From Ornithodoros turicata (taxonomy: Eukaryota; Arthropoda; Arachnida; Ixodida; Argasidae), in the NCBI RefSeq assembly GCF_037126465.1, contig NC_088203.1:55837581-55901580 (forward strand): a stretch of DNA of 64,000 bases, read 5' to 3'. The position numbers and the translations under genes were made by a program. Shown here one piece after another: positions 1 to 11,031 of this stretch (the stretch's first letter is position 1; the number at the start of each line of letters is the position of its first letter). The notes under the pieces are model-generated. The model saw only the letters and a list, made by a program, of their open reading frames with translations, ran no database searches and was not told the origin of the DNA.

Positions 1-235
1 CTCTCTGAACACAACTGAGTCCAAAGAATGAATGCTCCAGCCTTGAGCGCACAAGCATTTAAACGTCGCGCCGAAAAGTCTAGAAACAGCACGTGCGTTT
101 GTCAGAGAGCAGCCGATGTGTCTGGAATCTTCTTGCTTCTTCTTCAGCACGCGCCGGGATGAGATGTACCGTTTCGTGCCTGCCCTGGAAGTTTCTCAAA
201 GATGATTCGTGGCAGTATTTTACAACCGAAATGGG
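1..235. repeat. Dispersed repeat, second copy at 34851-35062
   Basis: These bases recur almost base for base at 34851-35062 in the same orientation, starting with the same CTCTCTGAACACAACTGAG. The short ORFs here are not preserved as a common reading frame between the copies, so no protein is called. The family is unknown. The window starts inside or at the edge of the copy, so the left boundary cannot be judged. Confidence 0.75.
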
Positions 236-1094
236 CCAGCGTTCTCTGCCGAACCGCGTGGAACGCGAGCAGAGCTCTTCCAACTGCATGCGACGGATTC
301 TCGGCGCGCGTGGTTGGCATGGTGACGCGTCGTATGTACATACTAGTCGCATTGTAGCTATGCTGATGATAACACGCAATGTCATCTGTTTCCACTTTCG
401 TAAAACTTTGAGCTGCCAAGATGTGCGTCCTCTTTTGTGCACCCGCGCGTCCCCGAGGCGCTTCTGGCTTCGCCTGGTTCCAGCTGGTCATGTTCCTTGT
501 TGTTGGTCATGCTGCTAGTCGCTTGCTTTGCTTCGCGATATTAAGTAATCACGGTAACATAATCAGCAGTGTATACATGACAGTGGCGATTATGTGCTGG
601 AAGCAGCAGCGATAAAATATGACAGCCAACTTCAGTCACATTCAAATTTCAGTCACATACAAATACCCGAGACGTCAAACCGGGACTCAAGTAATCAGTC
701 ATCGAAAGCGCATGACACAATGAAGAAAGGCGACACACACACGAAGCGTACTGTCAAAAAAGTTTATTGACTCCCATATATATTGTTTAAAAACTTGCTA
801 AAATTTTCTTTGTCGATTACGCCATCAACGGAAACGGCGCCAATCCTCACCGCTCTTCGCTAAGTGTAAATACATTTGCCTAAACACGTAAATACACTTA
901 CGAGTTCGTCCGCGAGTTTTGTCCAGAATAAATTATTCGTCACGTCATTGTACTCGTCCATCTTCACGTTCCAAGCATTCAACATCGTACACCTCGAATC
1001 GGGCAGCCATGTTTTCTGTTTACGTGCCGTGCTCGCCGTGCTGTAGGGAGGGCGGTCACGTGCACTTTCCTCTCGCTGCTGACTGGCTGGCCCG
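236..1094. other. No recognisable gene
   Basis: This stretch has short overlapping ORFs on both strands without recognisable domains or splice logic. I see no RNA gene or mobile-element terminus in it. Confidence 0.5.
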
Positions 1095-1134
1095 ATTTCG
1101 GCAGTGACGAGCGGAGGCTCGTCACTGCCGAAAT
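1095..1134. repeat. Perfect 18-bp palindrome, 4-nt loop
   Basis: Arms 1095-1112 and 1117-1134 (ATTTCGGCAGTGACGAGC and its reverse complement) match perfectly around the loop GGAG. It lies just upstream of the first X module. There is no U-run, so it does not look like a terminator. It resembles the other near-spacerless palindromes at 8985-9056, 52868-52920 and about 62911. Confidence 0.9.
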
Positions 1135-1243
1135 TTCTATCCCGCCAGATATGCGCGTTTCGGCTGTGTGCCTATTGTTCTGCCGTTCGGTTGCACGCTC
1201 CGCTTGAATTCGGCTGGCAAATACGCTCCATGCGGTTGGCGCG

Positions 1244-2050
1244 TAAGCCTTTTCCCTGCTCACTTAAGGAAATTTGTGTATCCCTGTCCTGTGCTTTCTT
1301 TATGCTGTGCTGTGTATGTGGCATTATGCAAGAATTATCTGGTGGCAGAAATGGGTGTCTTTTTCTCAGTTTACTAGTGTGCGCTACGGTTTCTTGCAGT
1401 TACAGCTACTGGAGCACAAATGCGTGTAATTTTTCGCGGTTCTTTTCTCCTTTCACTGCTTTTACATAGAATGTAGATGAGGGGGAAACAGTCAGTATCC
1501 AGGTAGAGCAGAAGAAAGCCGCTAGGCCAAGGAGAGTTCATGAGAATAGAATTTGTTTGTTTTTTCTTATATGTCGTTCAGTGTCAGTATTCACTTTGCT
1601 GGATATGTTGATGGAGTAAGCTGTTTGCATTTATAAGTATTTGTGCAGAAATGCTGGTATCTGAGCACGGAGTAGAAATTCCTATAAAGCACGTCTCCTT
1701 GTGCATTCCTGAGCTCATGTCTGTGTGTGCGTGCTTTGTTTTCTTGATTTGTGACGTCATCATGGCATGTCTGAACTTGTTTAGCAGTGTTGCAATTTTA
1801 CCCACCGCTAGTATCTTGTTGTCGTCTTGTGTTAGCCGCGTAGCGATGTGCGGTGACTCTGCTATTATTCCTCAGGTCTTAAGCCCTTTCCCTGCTCACT
1901 TAATGGAATTTGTGTATCCTTGTCCTGTGCTTTCTTTACGCGAGGGCAATGCGGCTGTGTATGTGGCATTATGCAAGAACTATCTGGTGGAAGAAATGGA
2001 TGTCTTTTTCTCAGTTTATTAGCGTGCGCTATGTAAGAATGAATATCATT
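1244..2050 (+). repeat. X-module tandem repeat (about 633-bp period)
   Basis: The block starting TAAGCCTTTTCCCTGCTCAC at about 1244 restarts at about 1877 and again yields a stretch around TGTATCCTTGTCCTGTGCTT. Close copies lie inverted at about 61260-62236 and direct at 62913-63853. The ORFs that run through it drift in frame between copies, so it is treated as non-coding. It may be part of a large non-autonomous element. Confidence 0.8.
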
Positions 2051-2059
2051 AAGAGTCGG

Positions 2060-4056
2060 ACAAAGGAAATCATCTTGCGATTCAATAAATGGTAGGAGTC
2101 TTTGTCTTTGCCGCTGCCTTCTTCAGACAGGATGCGATTACGTCGCGCAGTGTTTCAGGTGTCTGTAGCAATGCATTGACTGTTACTGGAAAAAAGTGTA
2201 GCAATAGAAAAAATGGAGGATGGTGTGCATTGTCCTGGAGGGATTTACGATGAGCACTGTTCTTCGATTAAGAGGAATGGGTGTGCTTAGAAATAGTTTG
2301 ATGTTGGTTTTCTGCTTTGTTCAAGTGTTTTATCTTCACTTTTTTCCTCCTTGTTGTCTGACAAACATGCGCTGACATGCCCTGACCTGTTCTGTCATGC
2401 TTTCCTTCTAGGTGTTTTTTTTTTTTTCTTTTTGACTAGGAACATTCTCGCCTTGTCGATAGTGCTGCCTTGAATGGGAGTAGAGCTGTTCTTAATAATT
2501 TTGCTATTCGTTTAGTTCAGAGAGTAGCCGCAAGGGGAACAGGTGTGGCTTTATTCAGCAGGAACAAAGCGTCATTATTCAGTTATCTGCCTGGCTCTCG
2601 GATAGGATGGACATATCTCGATTAGCTCGTTGTATGTAGCCATTGATGGTGTTAGGATATTTTGTTCTTTTCCGAGTCTCATTTAGTAAGACTTTGGGAA
2701 TGAAATGCTTAATTCCTACAATCACCCCTATGTAATCGTTATAGTAGAAGAAAGGAAATAATCTTGGGAAAGTGATTCAATAAGTAACAGGTTCCCTGTC
2801 TACAGCGTACGCGTCCTTGAACCACGTAGCTGCATGCTTGGGTCACGCCGCGGCTCTATTGTTTCAGGTGGTTCTTGTCCAGTTCAGCATTAGTGGAAAA
2901 AACAGTGTAGCCCTGAGACAATAGGCTGACGTCACAGACCAATGAGCAAGGTCTGCAGGGGGCACAAGGGTTCACTTCCCTCTTGGACATTGGCGGGTGT
3001 GGACGCATTAATTCTGTTCCTACCAATTGCGTTGGCCGTTAGTGGAAAAGCGTAGCCTCTGTGGGATTCAGTTTACCTCTGACGGGGTACGGATGTATGG
3101 TTCATCATGGTGTGTACTTCCGTTGATGATGATTGGCGATGATGATGATTGGAGTTTTAGTGGCGCATTGACAACACAGGTCGTGTGTGCTTCCGTGGAC
3201 GGATATACAATGAGGACTTTATGAATAAGTGGAGTGTGTGTGTGTTTGCCACTTTGTTTAAGTGTTTTTCTGTGTTTGCTTTCCTTCGTTGTCTAACAGT
3301 CGTGCAATTTTTCCTATGGTGACAGGCTCCTGACGTGCCCAGGCCTGCATGCTTTCCTTTGTTGATGCTCTGTACTTTTTCTTTTTTGACAAGAAAGATT
3401 CTTGTTGATCATTCTTGTCTTAACGATGACGATAGTGCTTCCACACCCTTGATCTGGACGTGAGTAGCACTGCCACGATTCTTAATAATTTTGCGATTAA
3501 ATTAGTCCATAAATTAACCGCAAGCGGGATAGACGTGTGACTTTATTCAGGAGGAAGAAAGCATCATTATTCAGTTCTCTGCCTGACTCTTAGATGGAAC
3601 GGACACATGGTTCTGCGCTCCTTGTTAACCATGCTCTGTGTTGATCTTTTGTATACCTAGTCCATGTTATTAGCCACTGATGGTGTTAGGATATTTTGTT
3701 CTTTTGTGAGTCGCATTCACTAAGTCATTGGGATAAGAATGCTTGCTATGATCAGTTTTCATGCATGGTGCTCTTCTGCAGTAGGTTTTCTATGCAACCG
3801 TTATAGCAGAATAAAGGGAATAATCTTGGGATAGTGATTCAGCAGCATGTCGGGCGCTGGCTGCTGTTGTCCAGGCATCCCCGCCATTTTCTATCTTCTT
3901 CTGCCTTAGGAACGAGAGTAGCGCTGTCGTGATTCTTAATAATTTTGCCATGAAATTAGTTGAGAAAGTAACCGCTAGAAGGGCGGCTGATGCGCAACTT
4001 TATAGAAGAGAAAAAATAATTATGAGTCAGTTCTCTGCCTGGCTGTCGGATGGAAC
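2060..4056 (+). repeat. Y-module tandem repeats (about 990-bp period, third copy partial)
   Basis: Landmark words such as ATTCTTAATAATTTTGC recur at about 2489, 3478 and 3935, giving a unit near 990 bp with a short last copy. The same modules occur reversed at about 58680-60500. Other shared landmarks are GACTTTATTCAG-type and TGCCTGGCT-type words. No conserved ORF was seen. LINE A abuts the third copy at 4057. Confidence 0.8.
3124..3182 (-). mobile_element. 59-bp severely 5'-truncated LINE insertion
   Basis: The insert reads as a (GAT)n-like tract followed by TTTTAGTGGCGCATTG, the 3'-end signature of LINEs A-C in minus orientation. It is flanked by GTGTGTACTTCCGT (3110-3123) and GTGTGTGCTTCCGT (3183-3196), a 14-bp duplication with one mismatch. 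It therefore marks a complete retrotransposition event that kept only the very end of the element. Confidence 0.7.
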
Positions 4057-4087
4057 ATGATGATGATGATGATGATTCGGGTTTTCA

Positions 4088-4120
4088 TGGCGCATAAGCA
4101 ACGAACGCCATAATGCACCA
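4088..4120 (-). promoter_or_regulatory. LINE A 3'-terminal hairpin, candidate RT recognition structure
   Basis: TGGCGCAT at 4088-4095 pairs with ATGCACCA at 4113-4120 (one G-U in RNA), directly beside the ATC tail. The same feature is a perfect 10-bp stem in LINE C (46204-46213 with 46227-46236) and is recognisable in a plus-strand copy near 39362. Structured 3' ends are bound by the RT of several LINE groups; that role here is inference. Confidence 0.6.
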
Positions 4121-4597
4121 AGACAATGGTAAGAAAAGTACAAGCTAAAAGTATAGCGACTTAGTAAAACACAACTTTACAGTTAGAGTATCAAAGGACA
4201 TAAAATCAAATAACTAAAACTACAATGCAGGTAAAATACCAATGTCTTGAAATAAGTTAAAAACACGTTCAAACGGTAAAAGAGCCTCATCCCCCAGCAA
4301 AAGGGAGGGATGTAGAGGTGTATGCTATGTGTACAATTCGTGAAAATGGTGAAGTCGGTGTGTGTCAGATGATGGACATGTAATGAGCATGTGAAGGACT
4401 GATTTCGTCTCGTCGCATCTCATGCAACGAGGAGCCTCTTCATTGCGGAGGAGATGACTGTGGGTCAAATGCGTGTGCCCAATTCTCAGCCTGGCAGAAA
4501 CAACTTCATGAAGACGACTGTTAAAACACTCTGTCCGTTTTGCAGTGGTGGGCTTAACTATATGAAGTTTGTTGCTGTGCAGTGTATTCCAGTGCTG

Positions 4598-7500
4598 TTA
4601 CCATTTGTTGTTTATGGCCCTCATAAGTGTAGGTCGGAGGTCTTGGGACGGTACATCAAAATGATTCACCTCAGATGAAAGAGCAGCTGTAGCAGCTGCA
4701 TCTGCGAGTTCATTCCCGGGTATACCCAAATGACTGGCTATCCAGCAGAATGTTAAAGAGAGACCCTTTTTAATTACCTTACCAGAAAGGCACTGTGCCT
4801 TCTGCACAAGGAGGTTTTTGAACATCACCATGTTGCCTATTGCTTGAAATGAGCTTAGAGAATCTGTGTAAATGACTGATGACTTGGTGTGACTTTCTAA
4901 GATGTAGTTCAGTGTGAGGATTATTCCGTATACTTCGGCATTAAAAACTGAGAGCATGTAGGTAGACGATATGACTGAGTGAATCCATCGGTTACCATTG
5001 CACATGAGACTGAGGTGCGTGTTTTGGAACCGTCAGTGTAAAAATCTGTGTTGCCCAAGACTTTCTTTAAGGGACTCAAACTCCTGCTGGAGCACAACAG
5101 GTGGTGTGTTCTGTTTCTTAAACATAGTCAGGGAGCTATTGAAACATGGAGGTGATTGCCACGGCGGGACCCGTGGGCTAGCCTGTACTATGGTGAAATC
5201 ATCATGTGGGAAATTGTAATCCTCACATCCCTGGAGAACGCGCATGCTAAATGGGGGAATAACGCTGGGTTTATTAAGAAAGAGCTGCTTGAAGCGTGTC
5301 CCTTTAACGCAGGAAATGACTGGGTTATTGGGATAGCCTCTTACCCTCAAACAGTACGAAGCAAACAAGTAAAATCTCCTTCTTTCCAGTGACCATTCGT
5401 TACTCTCAACATAGAGGCTTTCCACTGGGGATGTGCGGAAAGCACGAGTTATCAAACGCAGTCCCTGGTGATATACTGGGTCTAAAATCTTCAGGACAGA
5501 TTTCCGAGCAGACCTAAAGACAACACATCCATAGTCCATTCTGGACAGCACTGTGGACGCATAGACCCTGTGCAGAGTGTCACGATCTGCTCCCCAAGAT
5601 TTGTGGGACAGCATTTTCAATAGGTTTAGGGATTTCATGCATTTTGTTTTAAGGCTCTTGATGTGAGGTAAGAAGGTGAGCTTTCTATCAAGGATGACCC
5701 CGAGAAATTTGTGTTCACCCTTAATAGCGAGGTCCTGTCCGTTCAGCTTAAGAGCAGGTGGAGGAAACAGTCCTCTCACCCTCGAAAAATAAACACAAAC
5801 GGTTTTTTCATGTGAGAACCTGAATCCATTCTCATGGGACCATTTCGTAAGCTTATTTAAAGTTAGCTGCACCTGTCGTTCACATGTTGCTAGATTCGTG
5901 AAAGAGAAGGAAACCTGAATGTCATCAACGTACAGTGAATACGACATGGAAGGTGGAATTATTCTAGCTACTGAATTGATTTTCACTAGAAACAGAGTGA
6001 CGCTAAGGACGCATCCCTGCGGCACTCCATTCTCTTGGATGAAGGGACGGGATAGCGTTGCTCCGAGCCGCACTCGGAATGTCCTGTCTTCGAGGAAGTT
6101 TGTTATACACCTAAGGAGGCGCCCCCTGATCCCGAAAGAGTACATGTCTTGTAGGATACCGTACCTCCAAGCGGTGTCATATGCCTTTTCAAGGTCAAAG
6201 AACACCGACAGACAGTGTTGCCCACGGACAAATGCTTCACGGACCATTGTTTCTACTCGTACGAGGTGGTCAGTTGTAGAACATACAGCGCGAAAACCAC
6301 ATTGGAGTTCCGAAAGACATTTGTTTTCTTCGAGGGAATGGACCAGCCGAGCATTGACCATACGCTCAAACGTTTTGCCAATGCAACTCGTGAGAGCGAT
6401 GGGTCGATAACTGGCCGGGCTTGAAGGTTCCTTTCCAGGTTTTAACAAAGGAATTATAGTGGAAATTTTCCAGGCTGAGGGTAATTTACACTGAACCCAA
6501 ACCTGGTTAAAAAATTGCAGTAAAACCTCTTTGGGTGCCTCAGACAGATGGATCAGCATACAATACATCACCCTGTCTGGGCCTGGTGAAGTTGTCTTTG
6601 TACGCTTTAAGGAACGATTTAGTTCTACTTTGGTGAAAGGCTGATTATATATCAAACTGTCTCCGCACTGCATTAGAATTTTCTTCCTCTCTGCACTACG
6701 TTTTACTTTGAGGAACTCATTGCTGTAGTTGGAGGAAGAGGAAACACTTTCAAAATGCTCACCAAGAGTATCAGCTTGTTCCTGTAAGCTTTGACATGGC
6801 TGACCGTTAACTACTAAAAGAGGAGTAGCACGGCTCATGTGTACACCTCTGATCTTATGAAAGCGATCCCACATAAGTTTAGAAGGAGAATTGAAAGACA
6901 GGGATGATACAAAACTGTGCCAAGAGGACCGCTTGGCTTGCTTGCGCGTCCACCTGGCTTTGGCTCTTGCCTTTTTGAAGAGAACAAGGTTTTCACTGGT
7001 GGGGTATCTCAAAAATCTACCCCACGCCCGATTCCGAGCTTTTCGTATTTCTTCACACTCTTTGTTCCACCAGGGTTTTGGTCGCTTAGGCAAGCGACCA
7101 GAAGTTTCGGGAATACATTGTGTTGCTGCGTCAAGGACGACATTAGTTATGACACGGTTTGCTTCGTCAGTTGTCATCCTATCAACAGGGATTAAAGACA
7201 GGTCGCATTTTTCAGAAAAAGTGTTCCAGTCGGCTTGTTCTAGTTTCCACCTGGGGGGACACGTTGTCAAGATATCTACCTGAGGCAGGTACTTCAATAC
7301 CACTGGAAAGTGGTCACTTCCCAATGGATTCTCTTTTACTGACCACTCTAAAACTCCAAAAAGCGATGGACTACATAGAGACAGATCTAATGCCGAGAAA
7401 TATTGTGTAGCGGAATGTACATATGTAGGAGACCCTGTATTCAAAAGACAGACGGAAGATGATAGCAAGACTTTTTCTATCATCTTTCCCCGACAGTCGG

Positions 7501-7934
7501 TCCTTGTACTACCCCAGGGTGGGTTGTGCGCGTTAAAATCGCCTAAAAGAATGAAAGGAGTTTGAAGTTGGCTGCATAGACCTTCTAAGTCGTTTTGCGT
7601 GATGGATGCTGTTGGCGCCAGATAAACAGAGCAGACAGTGACTACTCTGTCCAGGCACACCTGCACTGCTACAGCTTCGAACTGTGTATTGAGGTTAACT
7701 GCCCTGGATGGAACAGACGCTCGTGTGACAATCGCCACACCTCCAGATGAACGATTCGTGTCATTTCGATCCTTTCGGAATATGTTGTGTCTACGTAAAG
7801 GAGTTGGGGAGGTTGTATTCAAGTACGTTTCCTGGAGACAGAAGCATGCTGCATTGTAGGTATCAAAAAGATCATTTACTTCATCTAGATTTGAAAACAA
7901 ACCACGGCAATTTCACTGGAGGAAGTGGTTCATA
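4598..7934 (-). pseudogene. LINE A ORF2 (endonuclease-RT-RNase H), nearly intact
   Basis: A continuous 955-codon frame (7900-5033) covers most of the protein. Endonuclease motifs are CFCLQETYLN, GGVAI, LLGDFNAHN and GSDHFPVV; RT motifs are SYRPIALTS, FFDLEKAYDTAW, NGVPQGCVLS and SLYVDDIQVS. The normal LQWNCRG start is broken: TGG (W) reads TGA just after a likely ATG at about 7934. A frameshift near 5040-5060 separates RT from RNase H, whose FYTDGSKT and later AEVY and TDSLS residues are visible down to 4598. Further frameshifts hit the C-terminal zinc segment (about 4250-4590). RT carries YVDD rather than YADD. It is probably inactive. Confidence 0.88.
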
Positions 7935-8219
7935 ATGGCGGCAATTCCAAGAAGAAACAAAACGAAGCGCAGCACTTGGTTATGCCGACTGAATAGCACT
8001 TGTTTCATTTAGGAGGTTGGACCCTTCGCAGGGGTGGCTTCTGTGGTTCGCTTGTCTTTACTCCTCTTCCTCTGCCTTTTTTAGGGTAAATATATCATCT
8101 TCCTTGTTTCACATTGTGGTGAAGGATCGATAACAAGTTATTTGTTTGCGCATCGTGTACAATCTTCAAAAGTTCGCTAGGGGCAACAGGCATTTTTATC
8201 TACATAAATGCAGAAAATC

Positions 8220-8984
8220 TTAGCTTATCACAGAAAGGTCATCATAACCAGCGATCTGATGGACCGGTGTACCCTCTGATTTACGCGCGAACAGCCTTCC
8301 ATTGTTTGCCCATACATACTTTCAACCAATTTCGCGTTTACGTGCAATGGCAGCACCAAGTATTCGCTTAAGTGCAGGGCATAAAGATAAAGAGGAGCCG
8401 TAGGAGTAATACACAGATCAGCAATAGTCATACGCTTTTTCTTAGCTTTATCTAGAATTGCATCTCTTTTGGAGCGATGCACAAATTGCACTATTATATT
8501 TGCCATGTCTCTGCTACCAGCAACAGGAACTCTGTGACATATTTCGATATCATTAGTGCTCAAGCTCTCCCCCACTATTTCGCTGACCTTCGTGACAGTA
8601 TCGGCCACATTTTCATTTGTTTGAATAGGTACGCCCTCGATCTCGAGGTTGCGGTTCCTACTGTACTGCTCAGGGAGGAGGAGGAGGAGTGTCGTTGGGA
8701 GGAACCCGAGAGGTCTGCCTGCCTGATTAGGCGGCATGTTTCTCGGGAAGGGAAAGGTGGTGGAGAGGAGGAGAGGAAAGGGTGAAGTGGAAGACCGAGC
8801 GGAATCCGCTCGGGGGGAGGATAGCTGCGTCCATGGGCCGACTTCAGGGGAACTGTGCCGGCATACGCCTATTACACATCTGAGGGAAACCCAGGAAAAA
8901 CCCCAGACGGCACAGCCGGCCCGCGGATTCGAACCGCGGACCTCCCAGACTGTACTGCTCAAGCTGTATTATCCTCGTGCTCCT
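8220..8984 (-). pseudogene. LINE ORF1 fragment with FP25K-like C-terminal domain, split by a SINE
   Basis: The minus strand encodes a coiled-coil end (about RIIQLEQYSRNR), then NLEIEGVP, NDIEICHRVP and a segment around KRDAILDKAKKK, in the order typical of ORF1 proteins of CR1/L2-like LINEs that share a domain with baculovirus FP-like proteins. After a frameshift near 8310 the end YVWANNGRLFARKSEG is readable, with a stop at 8220. A SINE sits after the first part of the coiled coil. The upstream part is lost at the palindrome at 8985. The protein would bind RNA as a chaperone in the LINE ribonucleoprotein; this copy is broken. Confidence 0.7.
8672..8948 (-). mobile_element. tRNA-derived SINE, 5'-truncated, with 12-bp target duplication
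   Basis: The minus strand shows a B box (GGTTCGAATCC), then the same body as the SINE at 57538-57846, including GGTTTTTCCTGGGTTTCCCT and a (CTC)n-type tail. It is flanked by perfect ACTGTACTGCTC copies at 8660-8671 and 8949-8960. It lacks the A box present in the other copy. The insertion splits a LINE ORF1 at the codons for EQYS. Confidence 0.85.
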
Positions 8985-9056
8985 ACTTCTTATTGTTGAC
9001 AGTATGCCAGGGTCCTACCATACGAGGACCCTGGCATGCTGTCAACAATAAGAAGT
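8985..9056. repeat. 32-bp inverted repeat with 8-nt spacer
   Basis: Arms 8985-9016 and 9025-9056 are reverse complements except for one position; the spacer is ACCATACG. It marks the junction between the LINE ORF1 fragment and an unrelated block. Confidence 0.9.
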
Positions 9057-9420
9057 TTAACAACCTAGATAAGACCCTGTTGCCTTTTCTCGTTTCAGCC
9101 AGATCAAAATCCCCACTGACCCACAAGGACGATGAGCCCACTCCTGGACCTGACACAAAAGCGCTCTGGAATTTCCCCAATTGACAATCGCCAGGTGGCG
9201 GGAATTTCCCCCAACCGACCACGTCATTCTCAAGCCCCTTATCAGCCTCGTGGCCACATTTAGCTCTTTTGTCCCGAAGAAGGCGGAGCATCCGCCGTAA
9301 CGTAGACATCCTCCCTAACTTTTATAATTTTTAAGTTTTAATAAACCCCTTTTTTGTTACTTCCTCTACTTTCGTCTTCTGTCTCCCATTTATTTCAACT
9401 ATATATATATATACTATTTT
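9057..9420 (+). other. Possible Penelope-like 3' remnant with decayed hammerhead-like hairpin
   Basis: No ORF is supported. At 9275-9305 there is CCGAAGA, a perfect GGCGGA/TCCGCC stem (9282-9287 with 9291-9296), then GTAACGTAG. That is the layout of Penelope-associated hammerheads with two core substitutions (U4 to C, and GAA to GTA). An AT-rich end with AATAAA (about 9340) and an (AT)n run at about 9400 follow. This reading is tentative. Confidence 0.3.
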
Positions 9421-9590
9421 CGATTTGTATATGTACTTGCTAGCTTGCAGTGCGGCCTCCACAGGTGACGCCGCCACCGTGGAACATTCATGCCTCGCCG
9501 AGGCACACTGTCAGCGCCGACCCAAGATCGTGTCACTTCCCTGCGCCCTGCTGAAGAGCTCTAAGTAGAGCGAAACAGCTGTCCTCGGCT
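9421..9590 (+). mobile_element. Solitary partial 233-bp retrozyme unit
   Basis: This stretch is collinear with the monomers at 11003-12234, from GTATATGTACTTGCTAGC through the GCCGACCCAAGATCG segment to the ribozyme. It covers about 170 of 233 bp. It is about 1.4 kb from the array and is not tandem. Confidence 0.8.
9544..9590 (+). ncRNA. Hammerhead ribozyme, stem I damaged
   Basis: The core CTGAAGA (9551-9557), stem II GCTC/GAGC (9558-9561 with 9568-9571), GAA (9572-9574) and the GTC cleavage triplet ending at 9583 are all present. Stem I reads GCGCCCTG against CTCGGCT, so two pairs near the core are lost. It is expected to be weak or inactive. Confidence 0.65.
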
Positions 9591-9599
9591 AAGAGCCCA

Positions 9600-9992
9600 G
9601 TTGGAAATCTGCTGCAAGTGGATCCTCTTGAAAACCACTTGCACGTGGTTTATGAAACAATTCCCACTTGAGAAACCACTTCAGCCAGACCCCTTTGAGA
9701 TCCACTTTGAAAACCACTTATAACCATGTCCACTTTGAAAACAACTTGTAAGTGGTTTATGAAACAATTCCCACTTGAGAAACTACTTGCAGTTGGATCC
9801 ACCTTGAAGACTACTTGTAACCAAGTCCACTTTGGAACCCACTTGCAAGCAGATCCACTCTGGAAACCACGAAGTGGTTTTCAGACTGGATGTCCCTACA
9901 AGTGGTTTCCAGAGTGGACCGGGCTGCAAGTGGCTTTCTAGGTGGATCCAGCTCCAACTCATTTCTGAGGTGGGAATTGCTGCATAAACCAA
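9600..9992. repeat. Foldback island built from ACCACTT/AAGTGGT words
   Basis: The words CCACTTG, AAGTGGT and ATCCACTTTGAAAA recur irregularly in both orientations. The ends are mutually inverted: GGTTTATGAAACAATTCCCA near 9648 against the reverse complement of the end near 9965-9990. It has no coding potential. It could be a degenerate foldback MITE. Confidence 0.65.
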
Positions 9993-11002
9993 ACTACTTG
10001 TAGATGGAAGAAAACATTACTTGCTGCATAGTGTGTACATCGAGGAAGAAATGACACTGCACGTGGCAAAGCAGAGAACGTTATAACAGCGTTTGCAGTA
10101 TTTTGTTCAGTACATAACCACACAGCATTAACGTGAACCTGAAGGCGTAAGTAAAACACTGCTTGCTTCAGTGCAGAGCACAACATATTCATTTAACTGT
10201 CCAAGTTAACTATACAAACTCACACTCCCTGCTGGGAATAGACCAGAAATCTTATTCTTTTTAAGTGGAGATCACATTCACAATTTTAATTGAAAGTGAC
10301 CAAAATTTCTCATTCCGAATCGACAATTTTGGACAAATACCATATTGAAAACAACACGAATTTAGAGGGTTTCAATGAGAAATCATGGTAAATGTGAATG
10401 TGAACAAAGTGGAACCGGTCGCACCCATTGGAAGCCAGCCTATAGTTTCCCACTGGCCAACAGCATCAAGGATTTTCCCATTGAAGTCACATTGAAATTC
10501 TCATTGCCGATGCACTTTTTGAATGCGCAGTGATTATTCTGTTGCATCTGTTGCATGTTGCATCAGAAAGCATGTTTTCGCTGTAAAAATGAGTTGCACA
10601 AAATACCGTTCCTGCGTGAACATTTATTCTGACCCATACAGTAGATGTGAAAATATTCAAAGTGGCAGATACAACTGTGAAAGTTATTTGTGATGTTTTT
10701 ATAAGAGCGAGTATTGACCAAGCGGTTGAAAATCGCTAGCAGGACATAGAAACATCAAGAACAGAAACCGTAATAAGCACTTACATGTTGTGAAGGTATT
10801 CTGTCAATCATCAACACACATCATCAATCCACAATGAAAAAGTTCATAGAGATGTATCCCCATGTCCGAACAGTGACAGCGAAAAAAAAAAATGCCATGA
10901 AGCTCTTTCTCGTAGGAGATTTCTAAGGCCCGCCCAGCTTGCCTTTCTTGCGTGAAATTTAAGTCCAGCTTCTTTGAGAATCCGTTTTGTCCACCTGCCA
11001 AA
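9993..11002. other. No recognisable gene
   Basis: Only short unsupported ORFs are present. An ORF on the minus strand runs across the left boundary of the retrozyme array and therefore is not a real gene. No element ends were identified. Confidence 0.5.
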
Positions 11003-11031
11003 TGCCGACGCAAGATCGTGTCACTTCCCTG

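Larger units (their letters stand above)
4057..8095 (-). mobile_element. LINE A, RNase H-bearing non-LTR retrotransposon, 5'-truncated
   Basis: Read on the minus strand it holds the last about 25 codons of ORF1 (basic, GRGRG-rich, stop near 8008), ORF2 with endonuclease, RT and RNase H, and a C-terminal CX2CX7HX4C zinc motif. It ends in a 3' hairpin (4088-4095 pairing with 4113-4120, one wobble) and an ATC-repeat tail ending at 4057. The 5' end near 8095 is inside ORF1. No target duplication was found because the right flank is another LINE fragment. The domain set fits the I-like superfamily. Confidence 0.85.

Noticed and set aside
6891..7410. ORFs opposite LINE A ORF2
   Set aside because: They are antisense shadows of the endonuclease and RT frame and lack any own signal.
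9960..10200. Continuation of a retrozyme-associated gene
   Set aside because: No domain or splice signals; the block between the lone unit and the array shows no relation to known retrozyme partners.
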